Assembly (NCBI GenBank): GCA_008828725.1
Contig: MEHQ01004074.1
Coordinates: 1 to 64,000, forward strand
Length of the DNA: 64,000 nucleotides
Direction: 5' to 3'
From: Saccharina japonica
Taxonomy: Eukaryota; Sar; Phaeophyceae; Laminariales; Laminariaceae
Positions within the stretch are counted from its first letter, which is position 1. Each line of letters opens with the position of its first letter. Below, one piece after another: positions 12,369 through 24,537 of this stretch. Below the pieces are notes generated by a model that saw nothing but the letters and a program-made list of their open reading frames with translations, searched no databases and was not told where the DNA came from. The position numbers were made by a program, and so were the translations under genes.

Positions 12369-12581
12369 GACCAACCCAACAATTAAATAACTTTGCTGCT
12401 ATCAGCCGTCTCCGAGCAGCGTAATATTAAGCACCCAGCAGGACGGGTAGGATCACATATCATATACTGCACCTTCTGCTGTCCCGTACTATATACAACT
12501 CCTTGCATTGTGTGACTCGGTACACCGCCAACCATTGTATGACATCATCCTCCCCCAATCACGCGGTGGCCGTTCGTTGCT

Positions 12582-12998
12582 GACGCGTGCTACGTACGAT
12601 AGTACGATAGTATGATAGTACGATAGAGGTATACCTTATTTTGGCTGAAACATTTTCTGAATGGCGGTGGGGAGATCCTTAACCTATTCAGAACTGAACA
12701 CATTATCCCACACTAATTCCAAGCAGTTTGTCCCCAAATACAAGGGACTACTGACTGTAGTTCTTAAAAGGAAAATCGTCGGAATTTCATTCTTCTTGTT
12801 TGTGTTGCAATATTTTTCATTTTGTTTATGCTTAGCCCATGGATGGATGGAGCTGTTCGTCGAGTATACGACGAGTAGTAGCACTTTTAGTTTCCTCTAA
12901 GATCAGTTTGTGACTCAGTATTAGTATATATCTCCTAAAGCGGGTAGCCTAAACAAAAGCATACCTGGTACATGGTGCACCTCTTTTATTACTATCGT
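12582..12998. mobile_element. TIR-G element holding a TTAA MITE
   Basis: Left end GACGCGTGCTACG, right end GGTGCACCTCTTTTATTACTATCG, with typical inner blocks (GGCTGAAACATTTTCTGAA, AGCACTTTTAGTTTCC). At TTAA 12679-12682 it carries a piggyBac-like MITE (to about 12771) that begins TTAACCTATTCAGAACTG. The MITE's right TTAA has decayed. The small open frame at 12661-12900 spans both elements and is not a gene. Confidence 0.5.
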
Positions 12999-13168
12999 GT
13001 GTGTTCACATTAAACCGTCCTTTCTACCCGTCGACATCCAGCACACCTGTGTCGTAGTTTTGTGACCACAGAACTGGTACCTTTTTAGGATGAAGAATCG
13101 GCATGGACACTGAGTGTGCTGGATGTCGACGGGTAGAAAGGAAGGTTTAATGTGAAGAACACACACAC
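12997..13168. mobile_element. foldback element of the R120 family
   Basis: Two arms of about 50 bp pair almost perfectly. The left arm (12997-13046) runs GTGTGTGTTCACATTAAACC through GTCGACATCCAGCACAC, and the right arm is at 13114-13168. The 67 bp loop carries the R120 body. A second inverted fragment (GCCGATTCTTCATCC, about 13180) follows. No open frame of note. Confidence 0.6.
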
Positions 13169-13199
13169 AGTGTTTGTGCCGATTCTTCATCCTAGAGAG

Positions 13200-16100
13200 A
13201 ACCCCGTTCTGTGGTCATAGCATGCTTCTTTCTGCTGTATCATGGTAACGTCTCGCTTTTAGTCGACCATGTTTTCCTCTCTCAACTCTCAAGACTCCTG
13301 TTTACCAGATGCCTGCTACGGCATAGACGCACCATGTTTTTTGCTATTCTGATGGTGGTCCTCACTTGGGTAGCTCTATACTAATAATAAGTCAAAACAT
13401 GACTTTGGAGGCGATCATGCACTCTTTACCTTGCGCTCGATGTTCAAATTTTGTTTCAAATGATTTTCTTATTTTCACAGACACACACGCGACTCGTCGC
13501 GGCTTAATTCCTATAGTCATTACATCCTAATCGAATTATTATGTAGGTAGGAGTGGCCCGGAGTCGCGTTGTTGGTGTCTGTGCTACCGTTACTGTTTTC
13601 TTGACGGCTCGCCTGGACTTACAGCATCGCTTCAACGATCATTCGCTAGTTGATGCGCTTAGAGGGTGCTTGTATATCACAGCCCCTCCTTTTTGACGTA
13701 CGATGCTTTGTATTAACCTCCAGATTTCCGCTTTAGACGCACGCGATCGGTATTTCCCCGCGTCTCGCGGCTTATTCAATGATTACGCAGCTTTGTTATT
13801 ATTGTTACGGTCAACAGTACCGCCTCCTTTACCCACGGCTTGGGGTTATGGATGGCTTAAACGGCGAGGGTATCGATGTAGCTCATATGCCATTGCTCTT
13901 TCTCCCCGCCGCTCACGATTTCGCTAATAGCCGACACGGCTGTGTTCCGGTCGTTTATATCCCGGCTCGAGTTTCCTTCGGCTTCCGGCTGGTTGTAGCT
14001 GCGTAAGTTGACGTCGTAATATTTGCGGGTGATACGTCGCACCTCTGCTCGCGTTTGAGTTTGTTTGTGTGTTTGTGTTTGTGTTTTGCTGACATGACTG
14101 TGTCAGATGTACTTCTTGTTGGTAGTCATCATTTGTCGTCACTGGATAACACGGAGAAATTAACTGCAGCATGCGTAACTTAGGTTCAAGAGTTGGATCC
14201 TCGGAGTATCTAATAGTGGCCAATCAGAGTTCAAGTAATGCATTGTCGTACCTGGTGTCTACTATATTATATAAGTGGTTTAGTTGCTCAGAATCTAGGT
14301 GTGGAATAGCATTCCGCTGAGTCACGTATGATGCGGGATAATGGATACATTGTCGTTTGTGGTTTGGTTGTTATGTGTGGTACATTATATATATTACCGT
14401 ATAGAGACAGCGTACAAGGTCAGTTGCGTTGTCTGACGCGGGGTGTCGTAGGGAGTGCATGATTGCTGTTTTGAGATTCAAGATCGAAGAGCATGTTGCT
14501 GTTTGTGATCATCAAGATCGTCGAAGGAACAGGAGCGTCAGCACCCGCACTCTCTCTCACTCTTCTTTTGCTCATCATCATCAGCCTCGCTTTTGAGCAC
14601 CTACATTTATCAACATTGGCCCGGAGTTGCCAACACCATCTTGTTTCTTCTATTGAAGCGTTCATACAAGTTTGCCTCACAGCGACTTAAGCGTTCACCT
14701 CAAAGTCAGGCTGTATCTTGACCGGTCATCGGCAAGTGGGTCTGAGTGCGTACACACCAGCTACGCGCTGGTAAACACGCTATACCACATCTCTATTAGA
14801 CTGGGTCATATCTGTGGTTGCTACACCGCTCATCCCTTTCCACCCGGGTCGCCTATATGCCGTTGCTCGCTTTCCAGTCGCCTGCGGTTGACGTATTGCT
14901 GCTATGACTACGCCGTCGGCCGATTGATATTGCGTAAACCACTTTCCCCTTCCAAGTCCTTTGGATCAAGTTATTCGTCGGTCTACACACAAGGAATATT
15001 TGTGATGAGGCTACCCTCCGACAGCTCGCTGAGGATGCGTGATATTCGCTGTCACGGCTATTGTATGGATGTGACTGTGAGGGTCGTTATCCCGTGATCC
15101 ACCGTTGATGTAACTCTTTGGCTGACACGCCAACCTGGAACAGCAGGTGCCCCAGAGTTGGTTGATACCGTGACGTGGCCGTGCCCCCCGTCAGCCGCTT
15201 GACACAAGGTGCAATACTTTTCAGGGGTGTTGGCATATTCATTATTTTATTTTTATTTTATTTGTTTAGCTCCTCACGTGAGGATCTTAATATCATCGAA
15301 TGCACCCGAATCGTACCTTCGCAAAGGTTGTTCGTGCAACCCAACCAACACTCGATTATACTGATTAGACTATATAGGAGCTAGTTCTAAAACAAAAATG
15401 CGCGACCAAAGTGAGCACTCTAACCGGTGGTTACTCGCTTGAGAAGCTGAACCGGTCACACCATACGGCGCCTATACTATAATCTAGTCAAGCCCCTTCC
15501 GTGGGATGAGTGATAGGCCCTACATAGCCACCCTGCGTACAGACGATTGACGCCGGTCACATTTCCTTTGACACCGTCGTGCTATTTCAAACGACAGCGA
15601 AATCACAAACTCGCGTTTCTGTGATGCATAAGATTTACTGTAGATCGTCTACGCCTGACAGTTGACACGATTGTCTCTGTTACCGACCCGATGTGGCGCT
15701 TAGACGCCCGTTCCAGCGGAGCTCGGTGTTTGGGCCGTTCAAATTTCGTTACACGGGTAGATCTGTAGCGGGTACGGCTGTAGCCGATATCATGGGGATC
15801 AGGAGCCTGAAGACGGACGAAGTGTCATGGAAGTGTATAAGGGCGACCACGAGTAGGTCTTGACGGTGGTGTCCTATATATCTAAAACACGACCGATGCT
15901 TCCAGACGGCGGCGGGACATTGACTCCGCGGCAGTCATCGATTTACCACTGCCCGGCCTTTCATGAAGGCTTTTCCGCGTACACTCCGCGGTAGATGTGT
16001 TGTACTGTAAGTTTGGGTGATACAATGGACAGGAAATAGTTATCTAACCCCAGCCAAATGGTTCACGGATAGTTCAAGAGCCCAAGGAAGTATGGGTAGG

Positions 16101-16940
16101 ACCACTGGCTGGGGCAGGAGGCCTCAACTAATCCAATACTTACTCTAAATGATCGTTGAAAGCGTACAAGAATACTACAGTAAAGTTTACTTCTTCCATG
16201 AAAGTAAAAAACAATTTCTTCGTGGAAACTTTCACGGAAGTAAACTCCAACGTCAAACAATCAATGTGACAGATCGAGGTATACCTACTATTTATACGTA
16301 GGTTTTGGGATTGTTCGTCGGGTGTTGCACTTTTTTTTTTGCTTTTTTCCGAATCAGCTTATGGGTGAGGTATACAGCTCCTATACTATTATCAAGTAAT
16401 GATCCCCAAAAAGGTTAGGTGCTACCCCTAGAAGCAAAATAGCACTCGTCGAGGGGGGGGGGGAAACCACCAAAAAGAGTAGCGCGACCCCAAAAAAGAA
16501 AATAATACCCGGGGGGGGGGGGGGGGGGGGGGTGCAAACGCCCTCTGAGCGAGACGCGTCTCTATATATGGGAAGATATCGACGGGCTCTTCCGAAAGCC
16601 GCGCCATGTATTGGGTTGTGTCGTACGCTCCCCCCTGGTTTTGGGAGAAAATCGGCTCTGAAATGAACCCCACAGAGGAATAATGTCCCTTTAGGGGTGG
16701 TGGCTTAATATTGTCTGAGCTTCTCACAGCAAGAGCTCATTATCTCACCGGAAGCGTGCCTTCCAATAACTTTGTTCGCGCAACCCGACCAACATTTCTC
16801 ATATTGGCTACGTACGTGTTGGCGGACGGCGTCCGCCTGTGGCATCGTGGTGGACGTTGCTAGCTAGTCCAGAGGCTTCGCGCGAGCCGCCGTTACACGT
16901 GCTCGTTAGCTTCTTACAATACATATATGGTGTTACAAAG
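13200..16940. other. largely unassigned block
   Basis: No gene recognised. Open frames of up to 141 codons (for example 14672-15097) show no domain. Small pieces of the ATCCCACGG-type TIR family occur near 15400-15515 (ACCGGTGGTTACTCGC, CCGTGGGATGAG) and near 16380-16790. A G21 run lies near 16511-16531 and a G9 run near 16455. A partial TIR-G fragment (GCCTGCTACGGCATAGACGC) lies near 13310. Confidence 0.4.
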
Positions 16941-16947
16941 AAGGCTG

Positions 16948-17149
16948 TTGCAGCGTGCTGGGCGGCGGAGGTTGATACTGTGATGCGTAAGCGACTGTCG
17001 AGACCAGTGCTACGCGGAGGTTCCATCGTTCAAGCGGGGAGCTTCGTACAGCTCGACCCCCGTTTTAACGATGGACCCTCCGCGCAGCACTGGCCACGAC
17101 AGTCGCTTACGCATCACAGCATTAACCTCCAGCGCCCAGCACGCTGCAA
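16948..17149. repeat. large imperfect inverted repeat
   Basis: A left arm at 16948-17040 and a right arm at 17053-17149 are reverse complements at most positions, for example GTGATGCGTAAGCGACTGTC against GACAGTCGCTTACGCATCAC. The loop is about 12 bp. It lies inside a 224-codon plus-strand open frame (16839-17513), which is therefore probably spurious. Confidence 0.75.
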
Positions 17150-17560
17150 AACCCCCCCTGTCCGACGCATAACTATCGTCGGTGTAAAACGGGCATCCCG
17201 GTCACGGCCCGGCAACAGCGTGTGCGCCTTCCTCCTCCATCCCGATCGTCGGTCCGGCGTTTTTAACACCCTCGCTGTCCGACGTGTTGACTGTCGTCGG
17301 CCCAGCGCGGGTTTCCCTGCCGTCAGGTGCGCCTTGGTTCCTCGGCTCTCCCTTCGCTGCAGCCCGGCGCGTGTGAGCGTCGGTACCAAGTGGGTATTCC
17401 ATGTGATGAACCGATCTCCCCTTGCTCCTCGGCCACCCGTCGCTGCGATGCCCCCCCAGGCCGGCGCATGTAAGCGTCGGTGCCAAGCGGGCATTCCGGT
17501 TAAGATCCTGTGACAGCGAGTGTGCCTTCCTCCTCCGTCCTACGCCGTCGGCCCGAATTT
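17090..17560. repeat. GC-rich degenerate repeat, first locus
   Basis: Contains at least three diverged units with CCGACGCATAACTATCGTCGG, AAACGGGCATCCCGGTCA and CAGCGTGTGCGCCTTCCTCC-type blocks. One block recurs at 18625-18790, so this is a dispersed family with local tandem structure. Confidence 0.45.
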
Positions 17561-18624
17561 TAGTTCCCTCCTTTAGGTGACGCTGACCTTGTACGGTGGC
17601 GAGACGTGCGTCCGTGCTGGCCCTTGTCCGTTTCTGAGGCAGCTACTACTCCCAAGCGTTCCTCGTCGTTTGTAGAACTCAGCACGCGCGTCGTGAAGCT
17701 ACCTGCTCGAGTCTTGTTCTTGTTGCGCCCACGACGCCGTCAAAGAAGAACATTCCAATTCCCACCGTCGCAACAGCCGGGTGACGTTTTTGATCCAACA
17801 ACCACGTGTCACACAAACAAAAAAACAGAGACGGGTCTTTCCCACAAGCTAGAACCCGAGGAAAGGCGCTCACCTTCGCCGACGCGTTCGTCTATGGCAT
17901 GACAGGTGCGTACCTTTCACCGTCGAAGTGCTACTGCCGAACCTACTTGTAACACGCACGGGAGATGCTCACCTCATCTCCCGATCGACAGCGATTGGCA
18001 AAGTGCTCACCGCAGGTTTCAACCTAATACCACTAAGGCACTCTACAAAGTTACTATTGATAACCTCCCATAATACAGAGGCCACATCGCAATGAGGCCG
18101 GGGTTACCCTCGTGCAGGGGAATATCAGTCAGTCCTCCGGAACTCACACCCGGAATCCAGATACTAAAGCTCCCAACACCAGAACCCAGGTTGCCAGATT
18201 TCCGACACCCAGAAGACACCCTGGGTCACTGTTGATGGTGTTGTACAGGGTCGCGATTGATTATGATGATGCTGTCGACCCGGCTGGTTCCTCACTTCTC
18301 CGTGACGACCTGTTGTTCAACTGTCTTCGAAATGCTTGATGTTTGGCTTGCCCTTCCGTTCCTGTGGGTATGCCCTCGCTCGTGGAGTTTCACGCGTCAC
18401 TCTCGTGGCGATGGAACAGTGTAGTGGGGAGAACAGGGAGGGCTAAACATGCATCACCGTGTTTTTCTGTCAACTGGAGGGTTAAACATGAATCGCAGTG
18501 TTTCCCCGTTGGCTTGAGTTCCACACCCACGGGGGAGCATTCCTCGAAGGGGATGCTCCTCCTTCTTCCTAAATGTTGCGACGGGGAGCTTCTCGACAGC
18601 TATAATAGTCCCGCCTAGAACATA
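17560..18624. other. unassigned GC-rich sequence
   Basis: No gene, RNA gene or known element recognised. Confidence 0.3.
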
Positions 18625-18790
18625 TAGACCCTCCACGCGACGCTGGTCCGGACAGCCGTCGTGCATTTTAGTATCCTAGCGCCCACCCTGCTGCAATACC
18701 CCCCCTGCCCGACGCATAACTATCGTCAGCGCAAAGCGGGCATCCCGGTCATAGCCCGGTGACAGCGTGGGCGCTCTCGCTCTCTCTGGG
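18625..18790. repeat. GC-rich degenerate repeat, second locus
   Basis: Matches 17090-17235 in order: GCTGCAATACCCCCCCTGCC, GACGCATAACTATCGTCAG, then GGGCATCCCGGTCATAGCCC. Confidence 0.5.
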
Positions 18791-18990
18791 TCAAGATGAA
18801 AGACGAACCAAAATACCAGACGGAGCTGAGAAGATTGGTTGTGAGCTTCGTGGGAGCAACCAGCCTCGCCACGCTCGGCTCTACGGCTAGATGTACTCTA
18901 TCGGGTGGTTCTACTGGCCGATCCACAGCAACGTTCCTCGGATGCTTGCTCGTGACCGTTCCACGTGCTGTTCTTAATAAAATTATGATC
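18790..18990 (+). pseudogene. possible Ty3/gypsy integrase zinc-domain scrap
   Basis: In the frame containing TGG TTC TAC TGG CCG (18906-18920) the peptide reads GWFYWPIHSNVPRMLARD. Gypsy-type integrases have a conserved (R)FYWP-(M/I)xxDV motif between the His and Cys pairs of their N-terminal zinc domain, and a histidine lies upstream in the same frame. A stop codon separates that histidine from FYWP. A different frame is open from 18796 to 19047 (83 codons) but has no domain. The match rests on a few residues. Confidence 0.3.
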
Positions 18991-19047
18991 AAGAACGCTA
19001 CTCTTCCAGACGTTCAACGTCGAACAGTTTCTACATGCCTCGCATAG

Positions 19048-20636
19048 TTTCTTAGAATGCTCCTATTCGTATTTCGCCGCATATCCATGGCTGTACTGAT
19101 ACACTGATACCAAGTGCTATTCGTACGTACATGACTGAGTACACCCCTCCTTCAAGAGTGCTCCATGCTGCCGACTATTGACTACTATTGCATTATACCC
19201 GCTACTATAATAATACGGCATTGTTCCCGACCAGAGACTCGGTAGGCTACTGGTTACTGCTGCTGTAGCAAAGTACCTACATCAACAGTACGTAGTCCTA
19301 CAACAAATATACAGCAAGTAAAAGTATCACACAAGCCAGTACTGTAGTTGCTCACTTGTGGGGAGCTCAACCAGTCCCAGTGACAACATTTTGCCTCAGA
19401 AGGAAAAAACTAACAGCAACCCCCTACCTTGGGGTGATTCACAGCTGGTCGGGACTCCACCCCCCCCCCCCCGGTTTTGCACAATGTGGCCGTAAAATAA
19501 CCAATGTGGAGAACAGCGCACGATCTGCTGTTTGTTGTATGTAGTAAGCCCCACAAAGGACAGTGTCGACAAACCCACCTCTCAATTCGGTACCCCTAAA
19601 ACCAATGTGCTGCGTTGTGCAGTGTCTCCACAACAAGAACGCTTTTACGCCCGCATTATGTAGCGCGGGGGGGGGGGGGGGGGGGGGGGGTGCTGGCTGC
19701 CTGTGCAGGAGGTGGGTGTGTTATCTCGCGTCGTACGCGGTAGTAACTAGTGTTGGCGCTTTTTCTCGCCTTGAATGCAGCGAGAAGCAGCTGATCCATC
19801 ACACGATCATAGCGTTGCGTCCACGATGTTGCTTGCTGCTGTCCCCACGCGCTTTCTTGCGGGGTTTGCTTGGAGTAACATCGAGTAGGGTCGTCGGCTT
19901 GCCTCGCGGAATTCCCGGGACTACGATAGGCGGCGCCTTGAAGACCTTCTTCTCCGTACAAATATAGGAGTTACGGAACGAGAGGAAAGGAGCAACGGAA
20001 GTAAATAAATGGAGTAATAGATATACGTACGGAGCTCAAGTCGGAAGTAGGGTTATGCTTTCTGTGCATATACATGGCCCCGTTTGTTTCTTCTGTGGTT
20101 TTATTCTTTCGGAGTGTGCTTATGGGTGATCAACGTTGAAGCTAAGTCATGCTACACATAGTCGGATGGCGAAAAGGAATTAATCATCATTGTGCGTCCA
20201 TCGTGGTGAGATTTTTCTGACCGTGCGTGGTGAATGGCCCTCCTATCTCCACTTACTTGTTGGTGAAGACTTCCAAGCTCATGCTTCAGGGTATACCACA
20301 CGATATGTGATATATACCTCGTGAAGCCCGCAGCGAACGCCTGGCTGGTGGTGGTGGTGGTGGTGCTGGGTGTGGGGTTCACTTGTTGTGAGCTCAAGCT
20401 CGGGGGCAGACACAGGCGTGTGTCAACTGACTCGTTGCGGACGGGGCACATTATTGGCGATCATTCAGAAACGATTTCAGCCAGAAAGTGCTACCTCTAT
20501 CGAGCACGCGTCTTCAGTATGATGGTTTACTACGTAGCATACCTGACGTGTATTTTAGGACTACTTTATAACTAGCGCATGGTACGGTGGTAGAGATGCA
20601 TCATCCTTGCTTCCGAGGATGGATACTTGAGTGAGA
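19048..20636. other. unassigned sequence with G homopolymers
   Basis: No gene recognised. G/C runs lie near 19460-19472 and 19668-19690. One copy of the 48-51 kb satellite spacer lies at about 20085-20170 (GTGATCAACGTTGAAGCTAA, then TAGTCGGATGGC). Confidence 0.4.
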
Positions 20637-20888
20637 CGTATGCTACGGTAGAGGTACGAGCACTTTTTGGCTGAATCGTTTTCTGAACGATCGGGCTCCT
20701 TAACCCAAATTCGTCGGACTTTCATTTTTGTGACGAAATGTGCTTGGGAGTATACTTCGGCCATGAGATTTCTCATCCGGCAGCACTTTTATTTTGCTCC
20801 AAATTCATTGTTTCGGTGAGGTATGACGCTCCTTAAGCGAGGAGCTCAGAAAAAACCTGGTGCACCTCTCTCTATCGTAGCATGCGTC
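20637..20888. mobile_element. TIR-G DNA element, reference copy
   Basis: About 252 bp, bounded by ATGCTACGGTAGAGGTACGA and CACCTCTCTCTATCGTAGCA, which are inverted repeats of each other. Interior blocks GGCTGAATCG, GGGCTCCTTAACCC, GGCAGCACTTTTATTTTG and GAGGTATGACGCTCCTTAAG recur in the other copies. No coding capacity, so a MITE-like non-autonomous element. The superfamily is not assigned because I see no clear target duplication. Confidence 0.6.
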
Positions 20889-21135
20889 AGGAGAGCCCTA
20901 TACCTCACCAAAACAGAAACCGTTTCCGGAGGAAAACAACCGTGCTACAATACACGATTGAACAACCCCATCCACGGCCTTCTGCAACTATACCACGAAA
21001 ACTATGCTGCAACGCAAGAATTAAATTGCGACGATTTTAGGATATTATTAAGGAGCCCGATCATTCAGAAAACGGTTCAGCCAATAAAAAGGTATACCTT
21101 ATATCATACCTCTATCGTACCGCGCGTCTATTCAA
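20889..21135. mobile_element. TIR-G DNA element, adjacent copy
   Basis: Abuts the previous copy. It starts in the inverted half (CTATACCTCACCAAAACAG) and ends with GTTCAGCCAATAAAAAGGTA and ACCTCTATCGTACCGCGCGT. Confidence 0.45.
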
Positions 21136-21394
21136 TGTACGTAGCGCATTCCAAAGCTGATCGGGTTGGGCGCGGACAAACGTTCTTCGAAGTGTCAATG
21201 GCCTGTTTCGGGTGAGACATTGAGCTCCTCCTCCTCGTGCGAGAGGGGCTCGTACAATAATAAGGCGCCATCCCTGTAAGGCACCACCGTCGTCGTGGTA
21301 TTATATTTGTTTGCTCACAAAACTCCCGAAGAAGAGTGGACTACTCGAGCGGGGGGTCTGTTTTTCTTTTTCTTCTTCTTTTCCCATCCCGTTT

Positions 21395-21575
21395 TATTAC
21401 CTTCGCCCTTTTTTTTTATCTATCCCTCCTTTCGAGTCGTAACTCAGATCCGAGGTCACTAGTGGGCTCTTCTCCTCTATCCCACTACGGTACATGCGTG
21501 CCTTGTATTTTTATCGCGAGAATATTTCAGCACTTTCTTACCTCGTCGACTCGTGTTGGTTTGGCCCGCAGACAG
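21395..21575 (-). mobile_element. SINE body fragment, copy 4
   Basis: Reverse complement of the SINE body, with GTCGTAACTCAGATCCGAGG, CCCACTACGGTACATGCGTG, TTTTTATCGCGAGAA and CTCGTCGACTCGTG in order. The tRNA-like half is absent. Confidence 0.6.
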
Positions 21576-22690
21576 GTGGTGGGTATAATAACTTCCGCCC
21601 TTGGAGATACTAATCCGCCGTTTTAAGAATCGCGGAAGGAAGTTGTTGTGCTACTGTGCCTCTCCTCTGTAAAAAAGGTGGAACATACTTGCTCACTATA
21701 CGTACGCACACTACTGGGCTCCGTCCCGGCATCGTACGAGGGCATGCGAAGGGTCTACGGAAATTGCGACTGCGGCGACATGCATGCATGCATGGCATGA
21801 TGAGAGTACACCCACACCTCCCCTCCTCGCTGGTCAAGAACACAAAACACACTACTGTTTGTTGTTGCTGTGGCTGTTACTGCAGAGATCTATGCCATAG
21901 CAACCGATCCACGAGTAACAGCCAGCAACAGGCATGCAGATACGCATGCATACGTAGTAGATCGAGAACCACATACTACCTGTAATAGTATAATACACCA
22001 TATAGTACAATGAAGGAGCAGGCGCACGTAACTTGTTGATACCACAAACACTTGTTGTAACAGGTATATGGTTTGGGGTCAATGAGAGGCCTCTCTCTGC
22101 TGCTGCTGCTGCTGCTGCTGCTACCAGCCTGTGACGCTCTCGCCCGGGGGTTATTATACCACTTCCCCCGCGTTGATTATCCGGCAATCAACGCGCGGCA
22201 CCACCTCGGTGCAGAGAGGAGAGATAATAGATATCCCGGCAAAATGCATGTGTAAACATTTACTGTAATAACAACAGAAACTGATGACGTTGTCCCGGAT
22301 CACACGGGGGTGATAAAATAACACACCCGCACCCCCCTCGTGAAAATTTCTACCAGGTAACCAAGGTAAACTACCGCCTTTCTTGCCGAGAGCGATGCGT
22401 CACAACCATTGTATGGCAGGAAATATTTCGATCGACGAAATATTAATATTTCCCGAAAATAAAAAATAAAAAGCCACCACCATTTTCGCTGTGATGGGTG
22501 TATATACCTGCGTGCCTAGGCTCCCCCCGCACTTATTTATTACTTGTTGTCGGGAAAAACTCGGCTCGGAAAAAAATCATCCCACAGTAGCAGCAGCAGC
22601 AGCAGGGCGTTCGTTTATCTATCAACAGGAGGAGCGGTCGACACAAGTATGTGTTGCAAGACGTGTGTGTGGTCAATTTCAACCTTTTGC
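21576..22690. other. unassigned sequence
   Basis: No gene recognised. A short CTG run at 22097-22122 and a CAG run at 22590-22604. One TACCAGGTA word at 22351. Confidence 0.3.
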
Positions 22691-22699
22691 AAGTCGGCC

Positions 22700-22802
22700 C
22701 AGACCAAAACCCGACCCCAGACCTAACCCTAACCGAAACCCGAATCCTAACCATAACCCTAACCCAAACCCTAAGCCGAACCCTAAGCCGAACCCCTACC
22801 CT
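22700..22802. repeat. degenerate interstitial telomere-like repeat
   Basis: About 100 bp of CCCTAA, CCCTAACC, CCGAAC and CCAAAC hexamer-like units. Read on the minus strand this is TTAGGG-type telomeric DNA with GGTTCGG and GGTTTGG variants. The 158-codon frame over it is a Pro-Asn/Lys repeat and not a gene. Confidence 0.7.
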
Positions 22803-23532
22803 TTGGGGGGCTCGGAGTCGGCAGGGGCATTGTCACGCGGCTCTCTGCCGCGTGTTGTGGTTGCGTTTTTCAAAAAACAAAACTCTGGGCGGTCGAAAGG
22901 CCCAGCCTCGAGCAATCAGATGACCCGCACCCTGAACAAAAGGTTTCACGTGAAAGGTTTGTTCTGACCGCTCTGCACATAGGGCGAATCTTCATACCAG
23001 GGGTTGTGCTATAGATATATTGCGTGTTTACCAGGCACCACCACCACCACCAGGTGTAAGGCACATTATCTCTTTAGGATGAAGAGTCGGCACACGGACA
23101 CCTAGCTGTGGGTGTGCTGGGGTTGTCGATCGGTGTACTACGTGTATAATATATTATATGATACATATATAGAGATACGTAAACAAACGGTGTTAATAAC
23201 GGGAAAACACACGCACAATGCATACATCATGAACTTACTTCGGAGTGGCACTTTTCGTGTTTCGTTTGTTTGCCCGGCAATGTTCACAGCAGTGCAGTGT
23301 ATACTATCCAGCCATACACCCCTATATATCATATCATACGTCCGTCCACCATGGCTTTGGGTTGGTATGTGTGAATGGCCGTTTTTGTTGTGTTTGTGCG
23401 GGTACAAACGTCAGTCACAAGGCATGCATGCATGCGGTACGCAGATAGACCTACAAACAAGGAAGCTCTGTTCTAGAACTACTAGACCAGGTTCCAGAAC
23501 AATGTATAATATGAACTGGCACATATAACACA

Positions 23533-23690
23533 TACCTGGTATATACTGTAATACCAGGTACATACTGTATTCTATACCTGGTACACTTATTAGTCATTAT
23601 TTCTGTGTTTAGAATGGAAAATGTTATTAACACATTCAATATACCCAGATATAGTCTATACCAGATACCTGGTATACCAGATACCTGGTA
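23533..23690. repeat. cluster of TACCWGGTA words
   Basis: Five exact copies (23533, 23552, 23575, 23666, 23682) within 160 bp, most embedded in TATACCTGGTATA. They are not in tandem phase. See the finding on this word. Confidence 0.6.
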
Positions 23691-23988
23691 TATACAGAAG
23701 TAACTGTACCACACCAGCCAACCCGGGTACACTATTATACATGAATAAATCATGTATATGTATATATATATATATGTTCGTATCGCGCACTCGCTCACTG
23801 CTGAACTATCTCATCATGCTGCATGCCATTATACCATACTTGCTACCATGCATAGTTAGACTTTTAGTACAGAGTACCTGTACGTTCAACCTATACAACT
23901 GACTCTACGTTAATATCAAGTGTTTCGTCCCCACCGCGGGACTACGGCAGTCCTTAAGGCCTAAACAGGTCAACGGCGTTTCAGAATA

Positions 23989-24098
23989 TTACGGGGGACC
24001 ATAATAAATAGGACCTACGGCACGCACGAAAACCTATATATTTCCCTAATTTTACTAACAATAATTGGTCCTATTTACTACAGTATGGTCCTCCGTAA
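23989..24098. mobile_element. MITE-A copy 1
   Basis: A 110 bp element starting TTACGGGGGACC and ending GGTCCTCCGTAA. Inner TIR sequence continues as ATAAATAGGACC / GGTCCTATTTAC with a 5 bp indel. A second copy in the opposite orientation is at 55949-56057. Confidence 0.65.
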
Positions 24099-24323
24099 TA
24101 ACACACCGTAGCATGTATGTATGTGCGGTCGAACTGCCACGCCAAGCTTGCACGAATTAATGAGTTATGTTCATATTAATAGTTATGTTTATGTCTCACA
24201 GCCGCGGTGAGTTGTTCTTCTTTTTTTTCTTTCGTTCGAATCAATCGGAGTATATTCTATATTCAGAACAACATTCACACCCTGCCTACGTACAACAAGC
24301 AGTGGTGTAGTAGAAACGGCAGC

Positions 24324-24533
<210 letters not shown>

Positions 24534-24537
24534 ACTC

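Noticed and set aside
16839..17513. 224-codon plus-strand frame
   Set aside because: Contains a 200 bp inverted repeat and part of a dispersed GC-rich repeat. No domain.
22491..22967. 158-codon Pro/Asn-rich frame
   Set aside because: The repetitive part is telomere-like DNA and the rest has no domain.
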